The notes: generated by a model not told the origin, from the sequence alone. 10,451 nucleotides of DNA from Balneola sp. (GCA_002730655.1 PCAT01000032.1:1-10451); one strand, 5' to 3'. Shown: positions 1 to 7,832, numbered from the stretch's first letter. Made by a program: numbers and translations.

Positions 1-59
1 CTAAAGCACTAGAAAAAGCATCGGATATTAGCTTTAGTGTTGAAATTAAGGAAAAATAA
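1..59 (+). CDS. C-terminal tail of an unidentified gene (partial)
   Basis: An open frame enters from the left edge (first full codon at position 3) and stops at TAA 57-59, giving only 18 residues, KALEKASDISFSVEIKEK. The tail is charged and could close a soluble protein, but it is far too short to assign a family. It converges on gap, whose terminator lies at 115-150. No T-rich terminator for the plus strand is visible after it. It may be a chance open frame, since the other two plus frames contain stops here but 57 bases are easily open by luck. Confidence 0.35.
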   Translation, partial: KALEKASDISFSVEIKEK

Positions 60-114
60 GCCTGGAAGTCCGGATTTCATTTAACTAACATTGTTTTACT
101 ACTCTGATCATCAC

Positions 115-150
115 AAAAAAAGGCCTGAATTCCGTGAGGAATCTGGCTTA
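115..150 (-). terminator. Intrinsic terminator of gap
   Basis: Read on the minus strand, an interrupted hairpin (outer arms AAGCC/GGCCT and inner arms ATTCC/GGAAT around a TCAC loop, with a small internal bulge) is followed directly by a run of seven Ts (plus-strand A115-A121). It begins about 57 nt after the gap stop codon. On the plus strand there is no T run after the hairpin, so it acts mainly for gap. A second small inverted repeat (CACAAT/ATTGTG, 170-189) lies between the gap stop and this terminator. Confidence 0.75.
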
Positions 151-206
151 TCTGAATACAAAAAGTGCTCACAATTTTAGTTGATTGTGTATACTTTATG
201 ACTTAT

Positions 207-1205
207 TTACATTATTCGAATTATCAAATCTGCTGTTCTCATAGAATATCCAGCTTCATTATCGTACCACCCAATTACCTTTACTAGCTTTCCATCAACT
301 TTTGTTAAGTCACTATCAAAAATATTGGAATGAGAATTCCCAACTATATCTGTAGAGACTAATGGTTCAGTTGTGTACTCTAAGATTCCGCTAAGTGAAC
401 TTTCAGAAGCATCTTTAAATGCAGCATTTACCTCTTCGATCGTTGTTTCTTTATTTACTTCACAAACAAGATCAGTTAAAGAACCTGTTGGAGTTGGAAC
501 ACGAATAGCGCCACCATCTAATTTACCATTTAGGTGAGGCAATACTAAGCCAACAGCTCTAGCCGCGCCTGTAGAAGTTGGTACTATATTAATTGCTGCG
601 GCTCTTGCCCTTCTCATATCTTTATGAGGAGCATCTAAAATACGTTGATCTCCAGTATAGGCGTGAATAGTAGTCATGAAACCTTTAACCAATCCAAAAT
701 TATCATCAACTACTTTAGCCATAGGAGCTAAACAATTAGTCGTGCAGGAGGCATTTGAATAAATCTCAATACTTGGTTCAATTTTATCGTCGTTAACACC
801 TAACACAATGGTTTGAATGTCTCCTTTTGCTGGCGCAGAAATAATAACTTTTTTCGCTCCAGCTTTCAAATGCTTTCCTGCTGAGTCTTTATCTGTAAAA
901 AAACCAGTCGATTCAACAACTATATCTACTCCTAAGTCTCCCCAGTTCAAATTTACCGGATCCCTTTCAGCAGTAACCTTGAAGCTAGTTCCATCAATAT
1001 TTAATTGATCACCGTCGGCTTTTACTTGTCCTTTAAATGTGCCTTGTGAGGAATCATATTTAAATAGGTGAGCAAGAGTAGCCGTGTCGGTTAAATCGTT
1101 AACGCCAACAACCTCAATTTGATTGGCATACTTGGCTAAAATTGCTCGGGTGACCATTCGACCTATGCGGCCAAACCCGTTAATCCCGACTTTGATCTTT
1201 GACAT
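207..1205 (-). CDS. gap: Glyceraldehyde-3-phosphate dehydrogenase, type I
   Basis: Cytosolic glycolytic/gluconeogenic enzyme that converts glyceraldehyde 3-phosphate, NAD+ and phosphate to 1,3-bisphosphoglycerate. The 332-residue length is normal for the family. The N-terminal Rossmann fold is visible as INGFGRIGR (residues 8-16), and Asp37 in GVND is the residue that selects NAD+ over NADP+. The catalytic motif SNASCTTNC places the nucleophile at Cys154, with the partner His181 in TTIHAYTGDQ. The RARAAAINIVPTSTGAA phosphate-site segment and the C-terminal GWYDNEAGYS are intact. The ATG at 1205 is preceded by AAAGGAAA, a reasonable ribosome binding site. The gene is monocistronic: its own terminator lies downstream and it is divergent from the P5C dehydrogenase gene. 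NAD+ dependence is inferred from Asp37; nothing suggests an anabolic NADP+ paralog. Confidence 0.97.
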   Translation of the reverse strand: MSKIKVGINGFGRIGRMVTRAILAKYANQIEVVGVNDLTDTATLAHLFKYDSSQGTFKGQVKADGDQLNIDGTSFKVTAERDPVNLNWGDLGVDIVVESTGFFTDKDSAGKHLKAGAKKVIISAPAKGDIQTIVLGVNDDKIEPSIEIYSNASCTTNCLAPMAKVVDDNFGLVKGFMTTIHAYTGDQRILDAPHKDMRRARAAAINIVPTSTGAARAVGLVLPHLNGKLDGGAIRVPTPTGSLTDLVCEVNKETTIEEVNAAFKDASESSLSGILEYTTEPLVSTDIVGNSHSNIFDSDLTKVDGKLVKVIGWYDNEAGYSMRTADLIIRIM

Positions 1206-1250
1206 GATTATTTCCTTTTTTAATGAATATTACTATCAGTTATCGTGATT

Positions 1251-1258
1251 CAAATATA
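1251..1258 (-). promoter_or_regulatory. gap: Candidate -7 element of the gap promoter (TATATTTG)
   Basis: The minus strand reads TATATTTG, an exact match to the TAnnTTTG -7 box used by the primary sigma factor of Bacteroidota. It lies 45 nt before the gap ATG and would give a leader of roughly 35-40 nt. No good TTTG -33 box lies at the expected distance upstream, so the assignment is tentative. The same element type occurs in front of the outer-membrane protein gene at 8472-8479. Confidence 0.35.
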
Positions 1259-1337
1259 GTATGTCGATATCACAGATCTATACATATCAAGTGAATATGA
1301 AAACAAAATGATTGTCCTCAAACTCCAGAAAATATCT

Positions 1338-1356
1338 ATTTAAACTACGTTTAAAT
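1338..1356. repeat. Perfect inverted repeat, possible operator
   Basis: The arms ATTTAAAC and GTTTAAAT are exact reverse complements separated by TAC, a 19-bp dyad typical in size of a dimeric regulator site. It sits about 135 bp before the gap start codon and about 70 bp before the candidate -35 of the P5C dehydrogenase gene. The TAAACTAC half recurs 21 bp (two helical turns) downstream at 1362-1369. AT-rich dyads can arise by chance, and the regulator, if any, is unknown. Confidence 0.45.
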
Positions 1357-1427
1357 CACCATAAACTACTATTAAAACCACACTCTTTCAATCATTTTGC
1401 GCTAAAATAATTAGCTCTAAAGCCTTT

Positions 1428-1457
1428 TTGAACTGGGAGCGCTTTTCTGCCTATATT
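1428..1457 (+). promoter_or_regulatory. Candidate promoter of the P5C dehydrogenase gene
   Basis: TTGAAC (1428-1433) and TATATT (1452-1457) are separated by 18 bp and resemble sigma-70 -35 and -10 hexamers. The -10 ends 34 nt before the ATG, giving a short leader. The same bases can be read as a degenerate Bacteroidota promoter (TTG, then TATATTAC). The spacer includes the palindrome AGCGCT. Support is positional only. Confidence 0.35.
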
Positions 1458-1491
1458 ACCACATAAATTATTCATCTAAATTTTAGGTTTT

Positions 1492-3108
1492 ATGTCTGAC
1501 TTGACTATTGAACAGTATCGTAACGAAGAGTACTTAAATTTTGAAGACCCTACTGTCGCGAAAGCGCAGCAGGCTGCTATTAGAGAAGTTCGAACTAAGT
1601 TTGATCAATCGCATTCTCTCTATGTCAATGGGCATTGGATTAAGGGTGATTCGGGCACCTTTGACAGCGTTAATCCTTCCAATCTAAGCGAAATCATTGG
1701 CACATTTCAATTAGCCAGCTCAACACAAGCTTTGTCAGCCTTAGATTCGGCTTGGAACGCCTTTGAAAAATGGCAATTTGTACCTGCACAAAAGCGTGCA
1801 GATTATCTTTTTACTATCGCTGATATCATGAAACGTCGCCGCTTGGAAATAAATGCCTGGATGATTAGTGAGGCTGGTAAAAACTACATGGAAGCAGATG
1901 CTGACACCGCTGAAGCTATTGATTTTGTTAGATATTACGCATATGAAGCTCTTCGAATGGATAAAGGTATGCCCGTACTAAGCCAAAACTGGGGTGATCA
2001 CAACAAAACTATTTATATGCCAATAGGTGCAGGGGTAAGTATTTCACCCTGGAATTTCCCTTTTGCGATATTTGTGGGTATGGCTATTGCCCCTATAGCT
2101 GTCGGTAACACAGTGGTAGCTAAACCAGCTCCAGATACTCCAAAAATGGGGCATTTAATGGCGGAAATTGTTGAAGAGGCAGGACTACCAGCGGGGGTTT
2201 TTAATTTTGTAACCGGCGATAACATTGAAGTCGGAGAGACCTTAGCACGTAGTCCAAAAACACGATTTATCTCCTTCACCGGATCAAAAGTAGTAGGACT
2301 ACATTTAACTGATATTGCAGCAAAAGTAGTCGAAGGACAGCTTTTTTTAAAGCGAATGGTCTGTGAATTAGGGGGTAAAAATGCCACAGTGGTTGACGCT
2401 GATGCCAATATAAACCTAGCAGCACAAGAGATAGTAAAAGGAGCTTTTGGCTTTCAAGGACAAAAGTGTTCTGCGGGCTCACGAACAATTGCCGTAGAAT
2501 CTGTTTATGATGAGCTCCTTGAGAAAGTGGTCGCAATAACTAAGGCCCTTCAGGTGGGTGACGCAAAGGATAATTTTGCTGTAGGTCCAGTTGTTAATCA
2601 AAAAGCGGTAGATAAAATTTTGCACTACATCAAAATAGGGAAGAAAGAAGGTCGCTTAATGTGCGGTGGTAAAAAGGCAGAAACCGAGCATAAAGGTTAT
2701 TACATTGAGCCAACAGTGTTTGCCGATATCACAGAAGATGCGATTATTGCACAAGAAGAAATTTTCGGACCTGTAACCGCATTCATAAAAGCCAAAGACA
2801 CCAAAGATGCCATTAGAATTGCAAATAACACACAATATGGTCTTACAGGAGCTTACTTTTCAAATGATCCCACAAAAATTGATTATGCATTACGCTATTT
2901 ACGGGTAGGAAATATGTATGTGAATCGAAAATGTACAGGAGCTTTAGTGGGTGCCCAACCCTTTGGTGGGTTTAATCTGAGTGGTACCGACGCGAAAGCT
3001 GGTGGTCGAGATTATTTAAAATACTTTTTAGAGCCAAAATCAATGACTATTCGCCCGCGAGAAGGCATTGCATTTACGCTCAGTGAATTTAACTTTACTA
3101 AGGAATAA
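1492..3108 (+). CDS. pruA: L-glutamate gamma-semialdehyde (1-pyrroline-5-carboxylate) dehydrogenase
   Basis: Aldehyde dehydrogenase superfamily enzyme for the second step of proline catabolism, oxidising glutamate-gamma-semialdehyde to glutamate with NAD+ in the cytosol. At 538 residues it is a monofunctional RocA/PruA type rather than a PutA fusion. No proline dehydrogenase domain is present and no proline dehydrogenase gene lies nearby. Visible motifs are ISPWNFP (Asn188), the coenzyme lysine in VAKPAPDTP (Lys211), FTGSKVVG (residues 262-269), the general base Glu292 in CELGGKN, and the nucleophile Cys326 in GFQGQKCSAGSR. The C-terminal NRKCTGALVGAQPFGGF and SGTDAKAGGRDYL blocks are characteristic of P5C dehydrogenases. 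The general-base motif reads CELGGKN where many RocA proteins have AEMGGKD, a modest divergence. The ATG follows a weak TTTAGG. It converges with fmt, leaving 23 nt and no clear terminator. Family assignment is firm; substrate is inferred from motifs. Confidence 0.92.
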   Translation: MSDLTIEQYRNEEYLNFEDPTVAKAQQAAIREVRTKFDQSHSLYVNGHWIKGDSGTFDSVNPSNLSEIIGTFQLASSTQALSALDSAWNAFEKWQFVPAQKRADYLFTIADIMKRRRLEINAWMISEAGKNYMEADADTAEAIDFVRYYAYEALRMDKGMPVLSQNWGDHNKTIYMPIGAGVSISPWNFPFAIFVGMAIAPIAVGNTVVAKPAPDTPKMGHLMAEIVEEAGLPAGVFNFVTGDNIEVGETLARSPKTRFISFTGSKVVGLHLTDIAAKVVEGQLFLKRMVCELGGKNATVVDADANINLAAQEIVKGAFGFQGQKCSAGSRTIAVESVYDELLEKVVAITKALQVGDAKDNFAVGPVVNQKAVDKILHYIKIGKKEGRLMCGGKKAETEHKGYYIEPTVFADITEDAIIAQEEIFGPVTAFIKAKDTKDAIRIANNTQYGLTGAYFSNDPTKIDYALRYLRVGNMYVNRKCTGALVGAQPFGGFNLSGTDAKAGGRDYLKYFLEPKSMTIRPREGIAFTLSEFNFTKE

Positions 3109-3131
3109 TCCCGTTTTTATATCACAAAAAT

Positions 3132-4085
3132 TTAGGCGTTTAAAACCCCTTTTAATTGATTACTCCTGAGGTAATCTGAAACCTTGACTTTATTCTTTGA
3201 AGGGAACTGAATCATATTTATCTGGATGAAGCCGTCTATACATGCGCTATACAAATGACCGTTTTCGATTATTAGTTGCCCGGGTTTTATTGTTAATATT
3301 GAGTATTTCTGGAATAATTTTGCGCTTACTTGTTTGGACGGTAAGGAAACTGAATGAATTTTAATGGTGACTCCGTCCATACTTACCCATGCTCCTGGGA
3401 CAGGAGTCATGGCTCGAAATTGATTATATAAAGGACTAAGATGTTGGTTGAAATCCAGTTTCCCGTCTTTTCTAAATACTTTTGGGGCAGGAGTGGCTAA
3501 CCGATCATTTTGAGGCTCTAACTGGTAATCACCTGATTCTATTATCGACAGAGCTTGGTTCAAGGCATCAGCTCCAACATATTTTAATCGATTATACAAC
3601 TCACCAGTTGTTTCAGCAGGTCCTATGGGGGTCTTAAGTGAACAAAGTATTGCACCAGTATCAACCTTAGTATCTAGAAAGAATATAGTACATCCCGTTT
3701 CCTCCTCCCCATTTGCAACGGCCCAGTGTATGGGGGCAGCACCACGGTATTTAGGAAGTATAGATGCATGCACATTAATTGAGCCTATCTTTGGTAAATC
3801 TAATACCGAGGGGGGCAAAACTTTGAAGGCTACTACCACAAATAAATCCGCCTTAAATTTTTTTAGTGAATCAATTAAGTTAGGATCATGAGTAGATGAG
3901 GTTGTAATAACCGGTATGCCATATTCAACAGCCAAAGCTTTAACCGGTGTAGGTGTAGGAGGCTTAGCCCTGCCCCTTCTTTTGTCTTCGCCACTTACCA
4001 CCGCCAGGAGCTCATGATTAGATTCTATAATTCGTTTTAAACTAGGTAAGGCAAAGTCAGGTGAACCCATAAATACGATCTTCAT
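3132..4085 (-). CDS. fmt: Methionyl-tRNA formyltransferase
   Basis: Transfers a formyl group from 10-formyltetrahydrofolate to Met-tRNA(fMet), preparing the initiator tRNA for bacterial translation initiation. The 317-residue length is usual. The N-terminal catalytic fold starts MKIVFMGSPDFALPSL. The signature INVHASILPKYRGAAPIHWA supplies Asn104 and His106, with Asp142 in DTKVDTGAIL completing the catalytic Asn-His-Asp set. The basic insert KRRGRAKPPTPTPVK (residues 35-49) matches the loop that contacts the acceptor stem. The C-terminal domain, from about residue 205, begins near the RKDGKLDF segment and is an OB-like tRNA-binding domain. Its ATG overlaps the def stop codon (ATGA), so it is probably translationally coupled to def. 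A weak AAAGAG precedes the start by 8 nt. It is the last gene of the cluster that starts with the HU-family gene. Confidence 0.96.
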   Translation of the reverse strand: MKIVFMGSPDFALPSLKRIIESNHELLAVVSGEDKRRGRAKPPTPTPVKALAVEYGIPVITTSSTHDPNLIDSLKKFKADLFVVVAFKVLPPSVLDLPKIGSINVHASILPKYRGAAPIHWAVANGEEETGCTIFFLDTKVDTGAILCSLKTPIGPAETTGELYNRLKYVGADALNQALSIIESGDYQLEPQNDRLATPAPKVFRKDGKLDFNQHLSPLYNQFRAMTPVPGAWVSMDGVTIKIHSVSLPSKQVSAKLFQKYSILTIKPGQLIIENGHLYSACIDGFIQINMIQFPSKNKVKVSDYLRSNQLKGVLNA

Positions 4086-4645
4086 GTGCTATGCTCTTTA
4101 GGACTAATTGGATAGGGCGCCTCGGCATCACCAGCTTCTATAGCTTTCAATTGTGATTTATGCATTCGCCTTCTAAATGAAGAAAGATGATCAATAAAAA
4201 GTATCCCGTCTAAATGATCATATTCATGCAATATGATTCTAGCTGACCAGCCAGAGAAATTGCGAGTATGTTCCACAAAATGCTCATCCAAATATTGGAG
4301 AGTGATAGCTTCGGCTCTTTTAACCATGTCTTTTACATCTGGAATACTAAGACAGCCTTCGTCCATACTAACCTGTTGACTACTTTGCTCAATAATCATA
4401 GGGTTAATGCATACGATAAGCCCCAATTTTTCCTCGTCATCCTCTAACATAGGGTCTGGGTCAAAAACAAATATTCGGTGAGATGAACCTACTTGTGGTG
4501 CAGCTAAACCTAATCCATTGGAGTAGTACATAGTTTCGATCAAATCTTCTAAAAAGCGGTCAATAGCCTCCGTTCGACTGTCAACCTCTTGTGTCTTTTC
4601 TCTTAAAATGGGATCATTGTAAGTAACTATAGGCAATATTGACAT
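4082..4645 (-). CDS. def: Peptide deformylase
   Basis: Metalloprotease that removes the N-formyl group from nascent chains at the ribosome exit, the step that undoes the Fmt modification. All three family motifs are present: GLGLAAPQVG (residues 44-53), EGCLSIP with metal ligand Cys98, and HEYDHLDG with ligands His140 and His144 and catalytic Glu141. The 187-residue length is typical of type 1 enzymes, with an acidic insert near residues 64-73 (DPMLEDDEEK) and a charged C-terminal tail. The ATG at 4645 lies 12 nt after the ruvX stop and has no obvious Shine-Dalgarno sequence, as is common in this window. The def-fmt order with a 4-nt overlap is the widespread bacterial arrangement and supports both assignments. 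Confidence 0.97.
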   Translation of the reverse strand: MSILPIVTYNDPILREKTQEVDSRTEAIDRFLEDLIETMYYSNGLGLAAPQVGSSHRIFVFDPDPMLEDDEEKLGLIVCINPMIIEQSSQQVSMDEGCLSIPDVKDMVKRAEAITLQYLDEHFVEHTRNFSGWSARIILHEYDHLDGILFIDHLSSFRRRMHKSQLKAIEAGDAEAPYPISPKEHST

Positions 4646-4657
4646 TTATTCACAGTT

Positions 4658-5086
4658 TCAATGATTATTAAAATCTAAGAAGCGTTGTAAAATTATAGCC
4701 GCAGCTACTTGATCTATACGCTTCTTCTCTTGTCGTTTCTTTTTAGGAAGACCGGACAAAATCATAATGGAACTGGCTTCTTCAGAGCTATAACGCTCAT
4801 CCACCTTGTGAATTTCTAAGTTAGGGAATTGTTTCTCAACTTGATGGATAAACGAACGGACTCGTTCAACCGATGCCCCCTCTTTCCCACTTGTTTCAAG
4901 TGGCCAACCTACCACTAATCCTTTATATTGCCCTGTTCCTATGAGCTCTTGCAAATGTGGCATTAGATCCGATGTGAACACTGTTTCTAAAGGGCTCGCA
5001 ATAGTTCTCAATAAATCAGTGTGTGCTAGACCTGTTCGTTTTTGACCTATATCAACACTTACATATCTAAAGTAATGGGTGCTCAA
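4658..5086 (-). CDS. ruvX: RuvX/YqgF family putative pre-16S rRNA nuclease (Holliday-junction resolvase-like)
   Basis: RNase H-fold protein of the YqgF family, known for 5' maturation of pre-16S rRNA and proposed earlier as an alternative Holliday-junction resolvase. The 142-residue length is normal. Visible motifs are VDIGQKRTGLA (Asp12, first catalytic acid), VVGWPLETSG (family usually VGLPL, so Trp61 is slightly unusual), KVDERYSSEEA (Asp96-Glu97) and RIDQVAAAIILQRFL (Asp125). The start must be TTG (5084-5086). An in-frame TAA lies two codons upstream, no ATG or GTG follows before the essential Asp12, and the TTG overlaps the preceding gene's stop as TTGA. AAGGA abuts the TTG with no spacer, so translation most likely depends on termination-reinitiation from the HU-family gene. 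Which of the two biochemical roles dominates cannot be told from sequence. Confidence 0.92.
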   Translation of the reverse strand: MSTHYFRYVSVDIGQKRTGLAHTDLLRTIASPLETVFTSDLMPHLQELIGTGQYKGLVVGWPLETSGKEGASVERVRSFIHQVEKQFPNLEIHKVDERYSSEEASSIMILSGLPKKKRQEKKRIDQVAAAIILQRFLDFNNH

Positions 5087-5406
5087 TCCTTAGAGTTTAC
5101 ATCTTCTAAGGGTTCCCGCAAAAACTGTTTTAGTAATTTACTAGGCTTGAAATGAGTTTTACGATGAGCCGGTACGTAGATAACTTCGTTAGTTTTAGGG
5201 TTTCTTGCTTTTGGTTTAGCCTTTGTTTCTTTTACCTCGAAGACACCAAAATCTCTAATTTCGATACGACATTCGGTGTCGGCTGACATCATAATCTCTC
5301 GAAGTGCAACGATTACAGAATCTACCCATGGCTCAACTTTAATCATAGGATCTTTATTAGCTTCTGCTACTCTTCGTACTATATCACGTTTTGTATAGGT
5401 CATCAT
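5083..5406 (-). CDS. HU/IHF-family nucleoid DNA-binding protein
   Basis: Small basic histone-like protein that binds and bends DNA as a dimer. At 107 residues it is longer than the usual 90-99. The helical N-terminal half (KRDIVRRVAE to LREIMMS) is followed by the conserved beta segment RIEIRDFGVFEV (residues 47-58). The DNA-contacting arm then reads KARNPKTNEVIYVPAHRKTHFKPSK, including the minor-groove RNPKT proline turn. The extra length is a short acidic C-terminal tail (EPLEDVNSKD). Two adjacent ATGs exist; the first (5406) is preferred because AGAGGA (5414-5419) lies 7 nt upstream, the best ribosome binding site in the window. The gene opens the HU-ruvX-def-fmt cluster and overlaps ruvX by 4 nt. 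HU and IHF subfamilies cannot be separated with confidence, so no symbol is given. Confidence 0.93.
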   Translation of the reverse strand: MMTYTKRDIVRRVAEANKDPMIKVEPWVDSVIVALREIMMSADTECRIEIRDFGVFEVKETKAKPKARNPKTNEVIYVPAHRKTHFKPSKLLKQFLREPLEDVNSKD

Positions 5407-5569
5407 AATATTGTCCTCTGATGTTTACTCGACAGAGTGTGGGTTAAATTTATTTTATTCTTGTGCCATTCTAAATATTCGAACTGGCAATGCATTTAAG
5501 CCTTAACAAATTGATATTCTTATAAATACAGTTTAAAAATTAATGAACAAATAAACCAATAGCTAACAA

Positions 5570-7819
5570 CTATTCGTATCTAAGTACATTTTTTACACCT
5601 TGTAATTTTTCAAGACGCTTCATTATTTTATCTAGATGGGCTATTCCATCCACATACAAGGTAATTATACCTTCAAACATACCTTCATCAGAAGAAACAT
5701 TTATGCTTTTCATGTTGGTTGATAAAGACTTTGAAAGAATATCGGTAATATCGTTTATCATACCTACACGATCTTCACCAATAACACGTATAGCTCCTAA
5801 GAAGGTGGAATCAATGGATTTAGCCCATTTAACATCTATTATCCGGTCGCTTTCATTTTTAAGCAGATGCTGGGCATTATTGCACATAGACCGATGGATT
5901 TTGACATCACCATTTCGAGAAATAAAGCCTAATACTTCGTCGCCAGGTATAGGAGAGCAACAATTGGCATAGTTATATTTAACATGGCTAATATCGCCAT
6001 TTAAAATAAGTGCATTTCCTTGACCATAGGACCTAGCTGCATCAAAGTATTTTTGATAGACCTTTTCAGATAAACTGTCTTGCAAATCCTGAATATGATC
6101 CTCTTCGGCATCTATTTTACCGGTCGACTTAAATTTCTTAGCCTCCTTAAAGACTTGTGTTAACTCAATAGAACCCGAACCAAGATCAAAAAATAGCCCT
6201 TGAGTAGATTCATATTTGAATTTACGAACTACCCTTGTTAGTTCTTGATCCGTAATTTCCATCTTAGCTTTAGCGCAACGCTTTTCCCAGATTTCACGAC
6301 CTATATCCGCTACTTTACGCTTTTTCTGTTTTATAAATTGGCGAATCCTTGACTTGGCTTTATGTGTAACAACGTCATCCATCCAATCTGGATTCAGATT
6401 AATTTTAGATCCTGTTATAATTTCAACTTGATCACCATTACGCAATTTATGACGCAACGGTACCATTTTATCATTAACCTTTGCGGCAATTGCTCTCTCA
6501 CCCACTTCAGAGTGAATTTCAAAGGCAAAATCGATTGGTGTAGCGTTAAAAGGAAGGGTTCGAAGTTCGCCTTTGGGTGTAAAGACATAAATTTCTTCTT
6601 GGTAAAGATTAAGTTGAAAATCTTTTACAAAATCACTTGAAGAATCAGGCATTGGGTTTTCCAGTGCCTCACGAACCCACGAAACTAATCGATCTAAAGT
6701 TTTTGAACCATCTTGATTTCCTTCTTTATACTTCCAATGAGCAGCTAACCCTTCCTCTGCTATTATATCCATTTTTTTGGTTCTAATCTGAAACTCTACC
6801 TTCTTGCCTTTATTCGTTATTACAGTAGTATGAAGTGATTGATATCCATTTACTTTTGGAACTGATATAAAATCTCTAAATCGCTCTGGAATTGGTGTAT
6901 AGGAATCTGTAATAGTTGAATATACCCTCCAACAATCTTCTTTTGTATGAGGCTCATCTAAGATTATTCGTATTGCAAATAAATCATAAATTTCTTCGAA
7001 TGGTTTTTGTTGTCGTTGCATCTTTCGATAAATAGAATAGATATGCTTAGGTCTACCTTTTATTTCAAATTTTAATCTTAATTTTGCGAGTTCTCGTCCA
7101 ACGGGCATCATTAATTCGTCTATAAATGTCTCCCTATCTTCCTTTTTTTCGCGTAATTTCCTTGCAACAAATCTAAATGAAACTGGGTCTATTGTTTTAA
7201 AACATAAATCTTCTAGTTCATTCTTTATGGCAAATAAACCAAATCTATGTGCAAGTGGAGCGTATAGGTCCATTGTTTCTGAGGAAATCTGTATTTGTTT
7301 CTCTCTAACTAAGTATTGAATGGTCCTCATATTGTGTAGACGATCTGCAAATTTGATTAATATTACGCGCATATCCTCGACCATACTTAACATAAGTTTC
7401 ATAAATGTTTCAGCTTGTTTAGCATCACGAGTTTCAAATACGCCAGAAATTTTGGTAACTCCATTTATCAAGTTGGCTACTTCATTCCCAAACCAATATT
7501 CAATATCCTCAACCTCTACATTAGTATCTTCGATTGTATCATGTAAAAGAGCGGCTACTACAGAGGTCACATCCATATTTATTTTCTTTGCAACAATCTT
7601 AGCTACCTCTACTGGATGGTAGTAATAAGGCTCACCCGAAGCTCTTTTAACTCTTTTATGGGAGAGATAACACAACTTAAATGCTTTAGTTATACGCTCT
7701 TTATCTTGCTCTGATAAATTTTTTTGGCAAGCTTTTAATAATTGAGCAAGGTCTTCTTTCTGTGGTTTTCGAAGTTTATAGCTCTCTAAATTATATTTTT
7801 GAATAGATTCAATAGACAT
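5570..7819 (-). CDS. spoT: Bifunctional (p)ppGpp synthetase/hydrolase (RelA/SpoT homolog)
   Basis: Stringent-response enzyme that makes and degrades (p)ppGpp. The chosen ATG (7817-7819) gives 749 residues, a standard long-RSH length, and lies 13 nt after the upstream stop. The open frame extends 38 codons further to 7933, but that part overlaps the preceding coding sequence and lacks RSH similarity. Domain order from residue 1: HD hydrolase with His68 (YYYHPVEVA), His93-Asp94 (LLHDTIEDT) and Asp159/Asn163 (FADRLHNMRT), apparently intact, so hydrolase-competent. Next comes the synthetase with GRPKHIYSIYRKM and NGYQSLHTTV (Gly325 region), then TGS at about 410-470. A conserved-Cys segment follows (YANCCSPIPGDE, Cys620/621, His642, Cys646), and then a C-terminal ACT/RRM domain at about 675-746. 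No Shine-Dalgarno sequence is visible. It is probably co-transcribed with the outer-membrane protein gene. A weak hairpin spans its stop codon, but no strong terminator precedes the HU-family gene. Confidence 0.95.
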   Translation of the reverse strand: MSIESIQKYNLESYKLRKPQKEDLAQLLKACQKNLSEQDKERITKAFKLCYLSHKRVKRASGEPYYYHPVEVAKIVAKKINMDVTSVVAALLHDTIEDTNVEVEDIEYWFGNEVANLINGVTKISGVFETRDAKQAETFMKLMLSMVEDMRVILIKFADRLHNMRTIQYLVREKQIQISSETMDLYAPLAHRFGLFAIKNELEDLCFKTIDPVSFRFVARKLREKKEDRETFIDELMMPVGRELAKLRLKFEIKGRPKHIYSIYRKMQRQQKPFEEIYDLFAIRIILDEPHTKEDCWRVYSTITDSYTPIPERFRDFISVPKVNGYQSLHTTVITNKGKKVEFQIRTKKMDIIAEEGLAAHWKYKEGNQDGSKTLDRLVSWVREALENPMPDSSSDFVKDFQLNLYQEEIYVFTPKGELRTLPFNATPIDFAFEIHSEVGERAIAAKVNDKMVPLRHKLRNGDQVEIITGSKINLNPDWMDDVVTHKAKSRIRQFIKQKKRKVADIGREIWEKRCAKAKMEITDQELTRVVRKFKYESTQGLFFDLGSGSIELTQVFKEAKKFKSTGKIDAEEDHIQDLQDSLSEKVYQKYFDAARSYGQGNALILNGDISHVKYNYANCCSPIPGDEVLGFISRNGDVKIHRSMCNNAQHLLKNESDRIIDVKWAKSIDSTFLGAIRVIGEDRVGMINDITDILSKSLSTNMKSINVSSDEGMFEGIITLYVDGIAHLDKIMKRLEKLQGVKNVLRYE

Positions 7820-7832
7820 AAGAACAAGAGAC

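Larger units (their letters stand above)
1206..1491. promoter_or_regulatory. Divergent control region between gap and P5C dehydrogenase
   Basis: This 286-bp spacer separates two divergently transcribed metabolic genes and holds no plausible gene. From left to right it contains the gap ribosome binding site and TATATTTG element, a perfect 19-bp inverted repeat (1338-1356), a direct repeat TAAACTAC (1341-1348 and 1362-1369, 21 bp apart), and a candidate plus-strand promoter (1428-1457). Co-regulation of the two genes is an inference from this arrangement. Confidence 0.6.

Noticed and set aside
817..1008. Plus-strand open frame antisense to gap
   Set aside because: It lies wholly inside a well-supported gap gene, shows no motif, and has no ribosome binding site context.
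2013..2536. Two overlapping minus-strand open frames inside the P5C dehydrogenase gene
   Set aside because: Both are antisense shadows of the conserved aldehyde dehydrogenase core, low in complexity and without recognisable domains.
3109..3131. Shared terminator between the convergent P5C dehydrogenase and fmt genes
   Set aside because: Only a 3-bp GGA/TCC hairpin followed by TTTTT is visible, too weak to call. Termination here may be Rho-dependent or rely on overlapping 3' ends.
5407..5569. Strong terminator or promoter between the RSH gene and the HU-family gene
   Set aside because: Only a 5-bp AATAG/CTATT hairpin over the RSH stop codon was found, and no two-element promoter stood out. 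Read-through or an unrecognised promoter are both possible.
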